A stretch of 64,000 nucleotides of DNA from Hoeflea ulvae (GTDB lineage Bacteria; Pseudomonadota; Alphaproteobacteria; Rhizobiales; Rhizobiaceae): the NCBI RefSeq assembly GCF_026619435.1, contig NZ_JAOVZQ010000001.1, positions 4,409,501 through 4,473,500 on the forward strand, written 5' to 3'. A program made the translations under genes and the position numbers. Below, piece after piece: positions 8,320 through 16,862 of this stretch. Numbering within the stretch: the stretch's first letter is position 1; each line of letters opens with the position of its first letter. The notes beneath the pieces were generated by a model. That model searched no databases, had not been told where the DNA came from, and was given only the letters and a program-made list of their open reading frames with translations.

Positions 8320-8424
8320 TTACGCATTATACACCGTTGTACCCGGGATCGGGTTGTCGCGGGCCTCGCGCCGGGGCTACACAAATCTCCACCAATTTTT
8401 CACTGGTCACATTTGCGGGTCTTG

Positions 8425-8595
8425 ATGATTATCTCCTTGGAACCATTGACCAGTCCGGAACGGATCTGCCTGCAGCTGGTGGCGCGTGGCCGGGCGCATG
8501 ACATCAAGGCCCTGACCTCTGCCTGCCGCAAGCTGATGGCCAGCACCACGATCGAGGCCGTCGCCCGCGCCCTCAAGCTCGGACTGATCCACTAG
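8425..8595 (+). CDS. Short LuxR-type HTH-like protein lacking the recognition helix
   Basis: From ATG 8425 the frame gives 56 residues beginning MIISLEPLTSPERICLQLVARGRAHDI and ending KLMASTTIEAVARALKLGLIH. Both ends match the start and end of a LuxR/GerE helix-turn-helix domain, but about 15 residues normally holding the turn and recognition helix are absent between HDI and the KALTSACRKL segment. The open frame extends upstream to 8296, but that part has no domain character and weak codon structure. It could be a remnant of a quorum-sensing-type regulator or a small conserved antagonist that dimerises with LuxR proteins. Neither can be decided here. Confidence 0.5.
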   Translation: MIISLEPLTSPERICLQLVARGRAHDIKALTSACRKLMASTTIEAVARALKLGLIH

Positions 8596-8678
8596 ACAGG
8601 CCGCAGACCACCCTTGCCGCCCAAGATGCGGTGCAGGCAGATCCTGACCACAGGCCGCGCCCTATTGTGGGGCACTCA

Positions 8679-9218
8679 TCAATAGCCCTCGACAGGCTCG
8701 ATCATGGCCGTCGGAAAATCTTCAAAGGCCCAGCCATCGGTGCCTTCGGGAAACCAGAACACGCGCTCATAGCCATATTCCAAGGCGCGCTTGGCGGCAT
8801 TCCACGACATCCAGCATTCGCTCAGGCAGAAGAACACCAGCGGCCGCGAGACGTCGCCATCTGTCGCGGCATCAAGGCCGTTTCGGAAATAGGTTTCGGT
8901 GACGGCAGCCAGCTTGCCATAGCCGACATTGGGCAGCCAGACTGCGCCGGGAATGGAAACGCGCGGCTGCTCGCGCCAGATCGTGCCTTCGGGCAGATTG
9001 TCCGGCTTGGGCGCGCGCGGCAGCACATCGACAAAAACCACCCGGCCGGTCTTCCACAGCGCGAAAGCCGCCCGGGCATCGACCACGGTCGCCCCGCTCA
9101 AGGTCAGCGGGACCGGGCCGCGATAATGTTGTGTTTCATAGTCTTCAGGCTCCGCTACGCCCTGCGCCAGCGCCGCCACAGGCAGCAACAGCGCAAGAAT
9201 TGCGGCTTTGAAGATCAC
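8679..9218 (-). CDS. PQQ-dependent catabolism-associated CXXCW-motif protein
   Basis: A 179-residue secreted protein (signal FKAAILALLLPVAALAQ) with a rhodanese-like core: DARAAFALWKTGRVVFVDVLPRAPKP, IPGAVWLPNVGYG, RPLVFFCLSECWMSWNAAKRALEYGY. The CLSECW segment followed by MSWNAAKRA is the signature of the family catalogued with PQQ-dependent alcohol dehydrogenases (TIGR03865). It is the last gene of the xoxF-xoxG-xoxJ operon and overlaps xoxJ by four bases (ATGA). A periplasmic thiol or relay role with the quinoprotein system is inferred from family association only. Confidence 0.85.
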   Translation of the reverse strand: MIFKAAILALLLPVAALAQGVAEPEDYETQHYRGPVPLTLSGATVVDARAAFALWKTGRVVFVDVLPRAPKPDNLPEGTIWREQPRVSIPGAVWLPNVGYGKLAAVTETYFRNGLDAATDGDVSRPLVFFCLSECWMSWNAAKRALEYGYERVFWFPEGTDGWAFEDFPTAMIEPVEGY

Positions 9219-10045
9219 TGCACCGGGTCCAGCAGATCCGTTCCCATGTCATTGATCAGCGGCACCCCGGCCTCGCTCAGGATGGCGTTGATCTCGGCCT
9301 GGTTGCGCCGGATCAGCGAATTCAGCTTTCGCTGCCAGACCTTCTCGCCCTGGCGCACACCCATGGTGATACGGAAGAACAGCCGTGGCGGATGGGTTTC
9401 CTTGAGCAGCGGCGTGACCTTGAGGTCCGGAAAGCCCTGCTTGACCAGCGGCCCCGCGATCGGTCCCCAGACCAGCGCGCCGTCGATCTTTCCCTCCTTG
9501 AGGTCATTGAGCATGTCGGGAATCGGCGATTCATGGCGCCGGTCGACAAACAGATTGTAGGGCCGCGCCTTGCCGATCAGGCCGTTGCGGGCCAGATGGG
9601 TTGCCGGCGGCGAGCCGGCCACAATGCCAAGACTGAGCCCTTTCAGGCGGGAATCGGACAGGCTGTCGACATCGGCAATCGGGCCATCGGACCGGGTCAC
9701 CAGCGTATAGGCCGAGGTGAAGTAATGATTGGTGTTGAGAACCATCTCGTGGCCCTGGGCATAGCCGATGACGACATCGCAGCGATTGGCGCGCAGCGTG
9801 TTGCGGATGAAGCCCGTGGCCATCGGGTACCATTCATACTGCACCGGGAGCTCAAGCCTGGCCGCGAAGAACTCGGCCAGCCTGTTCTCGAACCCGGTGC
9901 CGTCACGCGCGGACATCGGCGCATTGGCCGGATCGGCGCACACCCGGAAGCTCGACTGCGAGACCAGATCCGAAGTTTGCGCTGCCAGGGCGGTGGCCCA
10001 GAGCGCGGCGCCGCAAAATGCGAAGGCACTAACCCATGCACGCAT
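9215..10045 (-). CDS. xoxJ: XoxJ-type periplasmic substrate-binding protein
   Basis: A 276-residue periplasmic protein (signal RAWVSAFAFCGAALWATALAAQ) of the quinoprotein dehydrogenase-associated binding-protein family (MoxJ/XoxJ). FRVCADPANAPMSARDGTGFENRLAEFFA is typical of the first lobe; ANRCDVVIGYAQGHEMVLNT and SLGIVAGSPPATHLARNG are typical hinge segments. XoxJ proteins are thought to help activate XoxF rather than to feed a transporter. The start was set at ATG 10045, six bases after GTGAGG; in-frame GTG 10057 and ATG 10051 are alternatives. The start region overlaps the end of xoxG, indicating co-translation. Confidence 0.9.
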   Translation of the reverse strand: MRAWVSAFAFCGAALWATALAAQTSDLVSQSSFRVCADPANAPMSARDGTGFENRLAEFFAARLELPVQYEWYPMATGFIRNTLRANRCDVVIGYAQGHEMVLNTNHYFTSAYTLVTRSDGPIADVDSLSDSRLKGLSLGIVAGSPPATHLARNGLIGKARPYNLFVDRRHESPIPDMLNDLKEGKIDGALVWGPIAGPLVKQGFPDLKVTPLLKETHPPRLFFRITMGVRQGEKVWQRKLNSLIRRNQAEINAILSEAGVPLINDMGTDLLDPVQ

Positions 10046-10541
10046 TTTCATCCTCACGGATCACGTCGGATTTCGGTTCCTTCGCACCCGGACGACCTCT
10101 CGGGACGGCTTCCGTGCCGCGGGCCTTGAGATAGACATAGATGTCATCAAGGTAGCACATGACATTGGGGTTGTCGCCAAATGCCGGCATCACGGAATTC
10201 TCCGACGCATTGACCCGTTTGCGGCCGTTGACGACGACATCGATGAAATCATAGTAGTCGAGCTCGATGGCCGATTTCTTCAACGCCGGCGCATAGGTGG
10301 AGCCTTCGCCTTCGGGGCCATGGCAGACATGGCATTCGGAGTGATAGCGGCGGAAGCCGGAATAGGTCAGCCAGTCGATCCTGCCTTCTTCGTCGATATT
10401 GTAGGTGGGGATGTCGTCTTCGGTGAAATACCGGCCATTTTCCGAATAGGCGGCGTCAATGTTCGAGCTGTCCTGGGCCAGCGTGACCGACCCGGTTGAC
10501 ATCAGTACTGCCGTCACCAGCAGGGACGCGATATTCCGCAT
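10029..10541 (-). CDS. xoxG: Methanol-oxidation c-type cytochrome XoxG
   Basis: A 170-residue periplasmic cytochrome that would accept electrons from reduced PQQ in XoxF. After a signal peptide (residues 1-22) comes a single haem motif CHVCH at 70-74 and a probable axial Met118 in SVMPAFGDN. Two further cysteines (129 and 168) match the four-Cys methanol-metabolism cytochrome family (TIGR03874). The acidic N-terminal stretch EDDIPTYNIDEEGRIDW is also characteristic. It lies directly downstream of xoxF after a strong hairpin, and overlaps xoxJ. Confidence 0.92.
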   Translation of the reverse strand: MRNIASLLVTAVLMSTGSVTLAQDSSNIDAAYSENGRYFTEDDIPTYNIDEEGRIDWLTYSGFRRYHSECHVCHGPEGEGSTYAPALKKSAIELDYYDFIDVVVNGRKRVNASENSVMPAFGDNPNVMCYLDDIYVYLKARGTEAVPRGRPGAKEPKSDVIREDENACMG

Positions 10542-10570
10542 TAGTGTAACCTCTGAAAAATCTGAGCGAA

Positions 10571-10602
10571 GGATTGGCGCCGCCCGAAGGCCGCGCCAAT
10601 CC
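10571..10602 (-). promoter_or_regulatory. Intercistronic hairpin between xoxF and xoxG
   Basis: GGATTGGCGC (10571-10580) pairs perfectly with GCGCCAATCC (10593-10602) around a 12-base GC-rich loop that can pair internally. It sits 20 bases past the xoxF stop and has no T-run, so it is more likely a 3'-end stabiliser or partial terminator. That would yield more xoxF than xoxG mRNA, as often seen for quinoprotein operons. Confidence 0.6.
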
Positions 10603-10622
10603 AGATTGGTGAAGCATCCGCC

Positions 10623-12425
10623 TCAGTTGGGCAGGGCGAACACGGTCAGCTGACCACCAAGAGCGGTATAGTCGCTCAGTGCAGCGTAACCACCCACGGC
10701 ACCCAGACCATCATTGGGGTTGGTCAGGCCGGCCGCAAGGCCGATCCCGGCCCAGCCGCCGACACCCGAGAGGATCCCGATATACTGCTTGCCATCATAG
10801 GTGTAGGTCATCACGTTTCCGATGATGCCCGACGGGGTCTTGAACTTGTAGAGCTCCTCACCCGTGGTGGCATCGACGGCCTTGAGATAGCCTTCGAGTG
10901 TACCGTAGAACACCACATTGCCGGCTGTTGCCAGCGCACCCGACCACACCGAGAACTGCTCGGGCAGCGACCATTCGATCTGGCCGGTCTTGCCGTTCCA
11001 GGCGATGAAGTTGCCCATGCCGCCATGGCTGTCGGGGGCCGGATACATTGCAAGCGTTGCACCGACATAAGGCTGGCCCGCAGTGTAGCTGACGCGGAAC
11101 GGCTCATAGTCCATGCACACATGGTTTGTCGGCACGTAGAACAGCTCTGTCTGCGGCGAGTAGGCTGCAGGCTGCTGGTCCTTGGTTCCGAGCGCCGCCG
11201 GACAGATGCCGGTGGAGTTCACGTCTTCGCCGTTCTGCTCGGTCGAATATTCGGCAACGACCGCCGGGCGGCCATAGGTGCTGGAGTCCGGATCCATGTC
11301 GACACCCGTGGTCCAGTTGACGGCCGGGTCGAATTTTTCGGCCACCAGCAACTCGCCGGTCACCCGGTCCAGGGTGTAGCCCAGGCCGTTGCGGTCAAAG
11401 TGGGTGAGCAGCTTGCGCTCGACACCGTCGATTTCCTGCTCGGTCAGGATCATCTCGTTGATGCCGTCAAAGTCCCACTCGTCATGCGGGGTCATCTGAT
11501 AGAACCATTTCGCAATACCGGTGTCGGCATCACGCGCCATGATGGTCATCGACCAGCGGTTGTCACCGGGGCGTTGCGCCGGGTTCCATGTCGAAGGGTT
11601 GCCGGTACCGTAATAGACCAGATTTTCATCCGGATCATAGGAATACCATCCCCATGTGGTGCCGCCACCGATCTTCCACTGGTCACCTTCCCAGGTGTTG
11701 GTGCCGGAATCGGCGCCGACCGGTTTTCCGAGATGGGTCGTCTTCTCGGGGTCAACCAGGATGTCGCTGTCCGGGCCCATCGAATAGGCGCGCCAGACCT
11801 GGCTGCCGTCCGCAATGGAATAGGCGGTCACGTGACCGCGCACACCGAACTCGCCGCCGGAAATGCCGACGATCACCTTGTCGCCGACCGGCAACACGGT
11901 CGCCGTGTTGGTTTCACCGATGGCCGCATCGCCGTTCATGACGCTCCAGACCTCGGCACCTGTCTCGGCATCGAGCGCGACCAGTTTCGTATCCGCCTGA
12001 TGCAGGAAGATCTTTCCGTCAGCATAGGCCACACCGCGGTTGACGGTGTCGCAGCACATGACGGGGATCACGTCAGGGTCCTGCTTCGGCTCGTATTTCC
12101 AGATGATCTTGCCGTCATTGGCGAGATCGAGCGCATAGACGATGTTGGGGAACGGGGTGTGCACATACATCACGTTGCCGATCACCGGGGGCGAGCCCTC
12201 GTGGCCACGCAGGACGCCGGTGGAGAAGGTCCACGCAACCTGCAGATTGCCGACATTGTCCTTGTTGATCTGGTCCAGCGTGGAATAGCGCTGGTTGGAA
12301 TAGTCTCCGGTTTGAATCGCCCATTGATTGGGGTCGTCAATCAGTCCTTTCAGCCCGTCGTTGGCCGAGACCATGGCGGTCATCCCCAACACAAGCGCTG
12401 ATGATAAAGCCAGTAACTTTCTCAT
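10623..12425 (-). CDS. xoxF: Lanthanide-dependent methanol dehydrogenase XoxF
   Basis: A 600-residue PQQ quinoprotein that oxidises methanol to formaldehyde or formate in the periplasm. After signal peptide [19 protein letters not shown] come eight W-type propeller blades. The vicinal disulfide CC is at 124-125, PQQ/metal Glu192 is in GGEFGVRG and Asn276 in [10 protein letters not shown]. The catalytic Asp318 is followed two residues later by Asp320 (HDEWDFDG). This second Asp marks lanthanide-dependent XoxF and is absent in calcium MxaF. The start is ATG 12425 after GGGAGGAGACGACT; the open frame extends to 12821, but that part is not protein-like. The sequence style suggests XoxF clade 5. 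Confidence 0.96.
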   Translation of the reverse strand: MRKLLALSSALVLGMTAMVSANDGLKGLIDDPNQWAIQTGDYSNQRYSTLDQINKDNVGNLQVAWTFSTGVLRGHEGSPPVIGNVMYVHTPFPNIVYALDLANDGKIIWKYEPKQDPDVIPVMCCDTVNRGVAYADGKIFLHQADTKLVALDAETGAEVWSVMNGDAAIGETNTATVLPVGDKVIVGISGGEFGVRGHVTAYSIADGSQVWRAYSMGPDSDILVDPEKTTHLGKPVGADSGTNTWEGDQWKIGGGTTWGWYSYDPDENLVYYGTGNPSTWNPAQRPGDNRWSMTIMARDADTGIAKWFYQMTPHDEWDFDGINEMILTEQEIDGVERKLLTHFDRNGLGYTLDRVTGELLVAEKFDPAVNWTTGVDMDPDSSTYGRPAVVAEYSTEQNGEDVNSTGICPAALGTKDQQPAAYSPQTELFYVPTNHVCMDYEPFRVSYTAGQPYVGATLAMYPAPDSHGGMGNFIAWNGKTGQIEWSLPEQFSVWSGALATAGNVVFYGTLEGYLKAVDATTGEELYKFKTPSGIIGNVMTYTYDGKQYIGILSGVGGWAGIGLAAGLTNPNDGLGAVGGYAALSDYTALGGQLTVFALPN

Positions 12426-12546
12426 AGTCGTCTCCTCCCAAAGGTATGGTTTGCAGGCTATCGCCAATCCGGGCGGCCCTGCGCCTGCTGTAACAGGCAG
12501 GTCCCATTGGCAACTCGACAGAGCCAAGGGGAATTCAGTCGCGCGA

Positions 12547-12849
12547 TCAGCCCTCCAGTGCCGTTGATCGTGCGAGATGAGCGATGTGGCCTGCGCGTGT
12601 TTCCTCCATGCGCAAACCGTCCAATATGTTCCCCGCGCCGACCCTGCCCTCCCGTGGCAGTGTTCGAGGCAGCTCCCCTGCCTCACGCGTGCGAACATTG
12701 TCCCTGGTTGCGTTCGGTGCGATGCCCGCCGCAAAAACTCCAGTGATGTCATGATCCTGCGTTCCCTGAAGGGGCGCAACCCGAACAGGCAGGACCTGAG
12801 CCGCGGCGAAACCGGCAGCAAGGGCGGGCACTTCGCATAAGCCGGTCAT
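12547..12849 (-). CDS. Possible small secreted protein between fghA and xoxF
   Basis: A 100-residue frame starting [26 protein letters not shown] has an AAAGGGAGAGCAGAC ribosome-binding site before its ATG (12849) and a hydrophobic signal-like N-terminus. The rest ([21 protein letters not shown] and so on) matches no family I recognise. It occupies most of the 452-base gap between fghA and xoxF. It may be a real lineage-specific gene, a decayed gene, or a chance frame in the xoxF leader. The remainder of the gap holds only the xoxF ribosome-binding site and, presumably, its promoter. Confidence 0.3.
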   Translation of the reverse strand: MTGLCEVPALAAGFAAAQVLPVRVAPLQGTQDHDITGVFAAGIAPNATRDNVRTREAGELPRTLPREGRVGAGNILDGLRMEETRAGHIAHLARSTALEG

Positions 12850-12877
12850 GTCTGCTCTCCCTTTCTGTCCCCGTTCG

Positions 12878-13708
12878 TCAGTGATCGTGCAATCTTTCGG
12901 CGTGCCAATGGACATGGTCCTCGGCAAAGCTCGAGACGAAGAAATAGCTGTGGTCATGGCCTGCGTGGGTCCGCAACACGCAGGGCTGCCGGCGCTTGGT
13001 CGCCGCTTCCGCGAAGGCCTGCGGCCGCAGAAGGTCTATGAACTGGTCGTCGGCGCCCTGGTCGATCAGGATGTCGCCGTGCCAACCGGCCTCCGACATC
13101 AGGATGGTGGCGTCGTATTGCGACCATGTCGATTCATCCTCGCCCAGATAGGCGCTGAACTGCTTGCGCCCCCAGTCCGACTGGCTGGGATTCATGATCG
13201 GGGCAAAGGCGGACAGCGACACGAAAAGCGAGGGGTTGCGCATGGCGATCGTCAGCGCGCCATGCCCGCCCATCGAATGGCCGGTGATGCCGTGGCGGTC
13301 CATGATCGGCAGCTTGTCGAGAACCAGATCGCGCAGTTCCTTGACCACGTAATCATACATCTGGAAATGCGGCTGCCATGGCTGCTGCGTGGCATTGAGG
13401 TAGAAACCGGCGCCGATCCCCAGATCATAGGCCTCGTCATCGGCCACCCCTTCGCCGCGCGGGGACGTGTCGGGAAACACCAGCGCAATGCCCTGTTCGG
13501 AGGCATATTTCTGAAATCCGCCCTTGGTCATGGCATTCTCGTGGGTGCAGGTCAGCCCCGAGAGATACCACAGCACCGGAACCGGTTCGCGGCGCGCCTG
13601 CGGCGGCAGATAGACCGCGAAGGTCATGTCGACGCCGCACACATCCGACGCGTGTTTGTAAACAGCCTGCTCGCCTTCAAAACATCTATTTCGAGAGACG
13701 AGTTCCAT
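12878..13708 (-). CDS. fghA: S-formylglutathione hydrolase
   Basis: A 276-residue esterase-D-family enzyme that hydrolyses S-formylglutathione to formate and glutathione, the second step of glutathione-linked formaldehyde oxidation. The nucleophile Ser lies in ITGHSMGGHGALTIA; the acid and His of the triad fall in the C-terminal GADDQFID and THAGHDHSYFFVSSF segments. The oxyanion region YLSGLTCTHENAMTKGGFQ is intact. It lies three bases after the formaldehyde dehydrogenase gene, in the same orientation as xoxF downstream, so the pathway from methanol to formate is encoded in one direction. Confidence 0.96.
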   Translation of the reverse strand: MELVSRNRCFEGEQAVYKHASDVCGVDMTFAVYLPPQARREPVPVLWYLSGLTCTHENAMTKGGFQKYASEQGIALVFPDTSPRGEGVADDEAYDLGIGAGFYLNATQQPWQPHFQMYDYVVKELRDLVLDKLPIMDRHGITGHSMGGHGALTIAMRNPSLFVSLSAFAPIMNPSQSDWGRKQFSAYLGEDESTWSQYDATILMSEAGWHGDILIDQGADDQFIDLLRPQAFAEAATKRRQPCVLRTHAGHDHSYFFVSSFAEDHVHWHAERLHDH

Positions 13709-13711
13709 CGA

Positions 13712-14827
13712 TCAGAACTCCACGACTGCGCGGATGCTCTCGCCCGCATGCATCAGATCGAAGCCCTTGTTGATCTCGTCAAGGCTGAGCTTGTGGGTGA
13801 TCATCGGATCGATCTCGATCTTGCCCTGCATGTACCAGTCGACGATCTTGGGGACATCGGTCCGGCCGCGCGCGCCGCCAAAGGCGGTGCCGCGCCAGCT
13901 GCGTCCGGTGACCAGCTGGAAAGGCCGGGTGCTGATCTCCGCCCCGGCAGGCGCCACACCGATGATGATGCTTTCGCCCCACCCCTTGTGCGACGCCTCC
14001 AGCGCGGTGCGCATCACGCCGACATTGCCGGTGGCGTCAAAAGTGTAGTCCGCCCCGCCACCGGTTAGTTCGACCAGATGGGCCACGAGATCGCCCTCGA
14101 CCTTGGACGGATTGACGAAATCGGTCATGCCGAAATGCCGGCCCATGGTTTCCTTGCTGTCATTGAGGTCGACACCGACAATCTGGTCGGCCCCGGCAAG
14201 ACGCAGCCCCTGGATCACGTTCAGGCCGATGCCGCCCAGCCCGAAGACGATCGCCCGGCTGCCGATCTCGACCTTGGCGGTGTTGATCACCGCGCCGATG
14301 CCGGTGGTCACGCCGCAGCCGATATAGCAGATCTTGTCGAACGGAGCGTCCTTGCGGACCTTGGCCAGCGCGATCTCGGGCACAACCGTGTGGTTGGCGA
14401 AGGTCGAGCAGCCCATATAATGATGGATCGGCGTGCCATCGAGCATGGAAAACCGGGTGGAGCCGTCCGGCAGCAGACCCTGGCCCTGGGTGCTGCGGAT
14501 TTTCTGGCACAGATTGGTTTTCGGGTTCAGGCAATATTCGCACTCGCGGCATTCGGGCGTGTACAGCGGGATGACGTGATCACCGACGGCGAGCGTGGTC
14601 ACGCCTTCGCCGATCTCGAGCACAACGCCGGCGCCTTCATGGCCTAAAATAGCGGGGAAGATGCCTTCCGGGTCGGCGCCCGAGCGGGTAAATTCGTCGG
14701 TATGGCACAGGCCGGTGGCCTTGATCTCGACAAGGACCTCGCCCGCTCTGGGGCCGTCGAGATTCACCTCCATCACCTCAAGCGGTTTGCCAGCTTCGAC
14801 TGCGACGGCTGCACGTGTGCGCATCAA
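13712..14827 (-). CDS. flhA: S-(hydroxymethyl)glutathione dehydrogenase (class III alcohol dehydrogenase)
   Basis: A 371-residue zinc alcohol dehydrogenase oxidising S-hydroxymethylglutathione with NAD. Seen are the catalytic zinc segment ATGLCHTDEFTRSG, the structural zinc cysteines in PECRECEYCLNPKTNLCQKIR, the GHEGAGVVLEIGEGV loop and the Rossmann motif IVFGLGGIGLNVIQG. Length and zinc ligands are standard for class III. It is the first gene of the fghA/xoxF-direction cluster and is divergent from the secreted protein at 15005. The symbol flhA is the Paracoccus usage; adhC or frmA are equivalents. Confidence 0.96.
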   Translation of the reverse strand: MMRTRAAVAVEAGKPLEVMEVNLDGPRAGEVLVEIKATGLCHTDEFTRSGADPEGIFPAILGHEGAGVVLEIGEGVTTLAVGDHVIPLYTPECRECEYCLNPKTNLCQKIRSTQGQGLLPDGSTRFSMLDGTPIHHYMGCSTFANHTVVPEIALAKVRKDAPFDKICYIGCGVTTGIGAVINTAKVEIGSRAIVFGLGGIGLNVIQGLRLAGADQIVGVDLNDSKETMGRHFGMTDFVNPSKVEGDLVAHLVELTGGGADYTFDATGNVGVMRTALEASHKGWGESIIIGVAPAGAEISTRPFQLVTGRSWRGTAFGGARGRTDVPKIVDWYMQGKIEIDPMITHKLSLDEINKGFDLMHAGESIRAVVEF

Positions 14828-15004
14828 TATACCCCCAAAGGACCTGTCGGATGTTTTTCGATCCTTCCAAAAGTTAGTCGTAGGACGCCCTTCCGGACAA
14901 CTACGACTTTGGTAACTGTTTCGTCGCGGCGGATTTGACGCCTTAGTGCAATGGCAATGGACTTAGCTGGCCGTTTTGCCTAGATTCCACGAGGGAGATC
15001 GCTG

Positions 15005-15619
15005 ATGTCGCAGATACCAATCCTCGTCGTTGCAGCCCTTGCAGTGCTGCAGACCGTGCCCGCGCTGGCCAAGGATTTTTCCGACCCGACCTGGCCCTGC
15101 ATACAGCGCAAGGTGGACCAGCTGTCGCTCGGTTTGATGTGGCCCTATCCCGTGCCGGAAGCTCAACTGGCGCCGGAGCTCAAGCCCGGGGCCGATGAAC
15201 TGGTCGACACGCTGGTGTTGCGCCGGGTCTCGATGGACGAGGCCGAGGCGCTGGTCGCCGATTTCGACCGCGCCAACCCGGAGCTCACCGTCGAGGATCA
15301 CGGCCTGATCTTCAAGGCGGTGTTTGACGACATCAACCATGACCGGTCGAGATTGATCGAGGGGATTTCCCGCTACTCGCTGCACCAGATCGAGGCAGCC
15401 GCGCGGATCGAAGCCACGCGCCAGGCCATCGACGCCGAGATGGCGAAAGACGAGCCCGATTATGACCGGGCCGATGCGCTCGAAGAGCAGCTTCACTGGG
15501 ATGAACGCATCTACCAGGACCGCGCCCAGTCGCTGATCTATGTCTGCGAAACCCCGGTGCTCCTGGAAAAGCGGGCCTATGCCATCGCCCAGGCGCTGTC
15601 ACGGGTGGTCAATAACTGA
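15005..15619 (+). CDS. Secreted protein of unknown function in the methanol block
   Basis: A 204-residue protein with a clear signal peptide (PILVVAALAVLQTVPALAK). The mature part begins DFSDPTWPCIQRKVDQLSLGLMWPYP and is strongly acidic and helical, with two cysteines (one in WPCIQRK and one in IYVCETPVLLEK) that could form a disulfide. I recognise no domain. It is divergent from the formaldehyde dehydrogenase and convergent with the quinoprotein-relay hydrolase, so its role in methanol oxidation is by association only. The segment DDINHDRSRLIE looks slightly like an EF-hand but lacks the required spacing. Confidence 0.75.
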   Translation: MSQIPILVVAALAVLQTVPALAKDFSDPTWPCIQRKVDQLSLGLMWPYPVPEAQLAPELKPGADELVDTLVLRRVSMDEAEALVADFDRANPELTVEDHGLIFKAVFDDINHDRSRLIEGISRYSLHQIEAAARIEATRQAIDAEMAKDEPDYDRADALEEQLHWDERIYQDRAQSLIYVCETPVLLEKRAYAIAQALSRVVNN

Positions 15620-15674
15620 CGCCGCCGCCAGGCTTTGGAACGGCTGGCTGGCTCGGATGCCCGGTGCCGGCGGA

Positions 15675-16733
15675 TCATTCCCATTCGAGTTCGGTATAGG
15701 CCACCGTCGCATTGCGCGGATTGAACAGCTCGAACAGCGCCCAGTGATCCGACTGCGACTGGGCAACGGTTTCGGCCGCCTGCCCCAGCGTGTCGCCACG
15801 GGCGATTGCCGCGCGCGTGTCGTCGATCAGCACATCGAGATAGTCCTGCAGCGGTGCTGCAGCTTGCGGCCAGTCCAGCAGCGGCCCGCCATGGCCCGGC
15901 ACGATCTTCTGGTAAGGCAATGCCTGCAGCCGTGCCAGCACGTCACGCCACCCCAGCGCCGAGCCGTCGAGCGCCGGGGCATGCTCGTCAAACAGCAGAT
16001 CGCCGGCAAACAGTATGCCGGTGCGTGGGTCGCCGACCGTCAGATCGGTACCGCTATGGGCATCCGGCCAGGCCTGCAATGCAAGCACGCGGTTTCCCAG
16101 GTCGAGCTCCGCGGTCTGGTCGACCACGCTGTCGGGCAGCACCACCTCGGTTCCGAGAAATCCGGCCGCGCCGATCAGCCGGCCGAAATTGGCAAGATAG
16201 GCCTCCTGCCGGTCCTGCAGGGCGCGCGGCAGGCCGGCATGGCCGATCACCCTGGCACCGGCCTCGGCAAAGACCGATGCGCCCAGCACGTGATCGGGGT
16301 GCATATGGGTCAGGATGACATAGCCTATCGGAAGCGATGTCTGCCGCCGCACGGCGCGGTAGATGCTTTCGGCCACCTGGCGCGAACCGCCACTGTCAAT
16401 CACCGCAACCACGCTCTCGCCGATCACGAAGCCGACATTTGACACATCGCCCGCATTGCCGGTCGCCGCATCGCTGATCATGCCGCGATGCACGAACACG
16501 CCGGGCGCGACTTCGCCGAAGCTCGCCACCGGCCCGGCGGGCGCGCAGCGGGGCTCGCCGCTGGAAAACCGGACTTTCGGGCCGGGATCCGGCCGGGGGA
16601 TGGACTGGGATTGGCTATCGGCAAGCAAGCGCTCGCAGGCCGCGCGCGTGCCGGCTTCATAGCCTGGAACCAGCATATCCCGGCACAGCGCCGGGTCAGA
16701 CAGCAGGCAGAGACCTATGATTGCCTCGAACAA
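15675..16733 (-). CDS. Quinoprotein relay system zinc metallohydrolase (type 2)
   Basis: A 352-residue SoxH-like metallo-beta-lactamase protein of the family paired with PQQ dehydrogenases and SoxYZ-like carriers (TIGR04559). The zinc motif HMHPDH is intact in YVILTHMHPDHVLGASVF. Other ligands are in GHAGLPRAL, FAGDLLFDEH and VPGHGGPLLDW. The N-terminal part has the family-typical LCLLSDPALCRDMLVPGYEAG with paired cysteines after a short signal-like segment. Its proposed partner, the SoxYZ-like carrier gene, is divergently adjacent at 16863. The chemistry is not established; the relay name comes from genome correlations. Confidence 0.87.
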   Translation of the reverse strand: MFEAIIGLCLLSDPALCRDMLVPGYEAGTRAACERLLADSQSQSIPRPDPGPKVRFSSGEPRCAPAGPVASFGEVAPGVFVHRGMISDAATGNAGDVSNVGFVIGESVVAVIDSGGSRQVAESIYRAVRRQTSLPIGYVILTHMHPDHVLGASVFAEAGARVIGHAGLPRALQDRQEAYLANFGRLIGAAGFLGTEVVLPDSVVDQTAELDLGNRVLALQAWPDAHSGTDLTVGDPRTGILFAGDLLFDEHAPALDGSALGWRDVLARLQALPYQKIVPGHGGPLLDWPQAAAPLQDYLDVLIDDTRAAIARGDTLGQAAETVAQSQSDHWALFELFNPRNATVAYTELEWE

Positions 16734-16862
16734 GGGGCCGCCTCCTCCTGAAGATCATCGCTTCGGGTATGGCATCAAATCACAATCGCGCGAACACAGA
16801 CCAAGGATTATAGCGCCACAAGCCGCAATTGTGCTAAGAATTGGCGCGACGGACGGAGGAAC

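Noticed and set aside
8216..8424. Attachment-site repeat at the left boundary of the methanol block matching the right boundary
   Set aside because: By eye no shared direct repeat of convincing length was found between this interval and 39718-39872.
12426..12821. N-terminal extension of the xoxF frame to 12821
   Set aside because: The extension is not protein-like, lacks homology character and is preceded by no ribosome-binding site, while ATG 12425 has GGGAGGAG and a signal peptide.
15005..15619. EF-hand-like lanthanide-binding loops in the secreted protein
   Set aside because: DDINHDRSRLIE has the wrong spacing: Glu is at position 11 or the third and fifth ligands are missing. No second loop was found, so it is not a lanmodulin-type protein.
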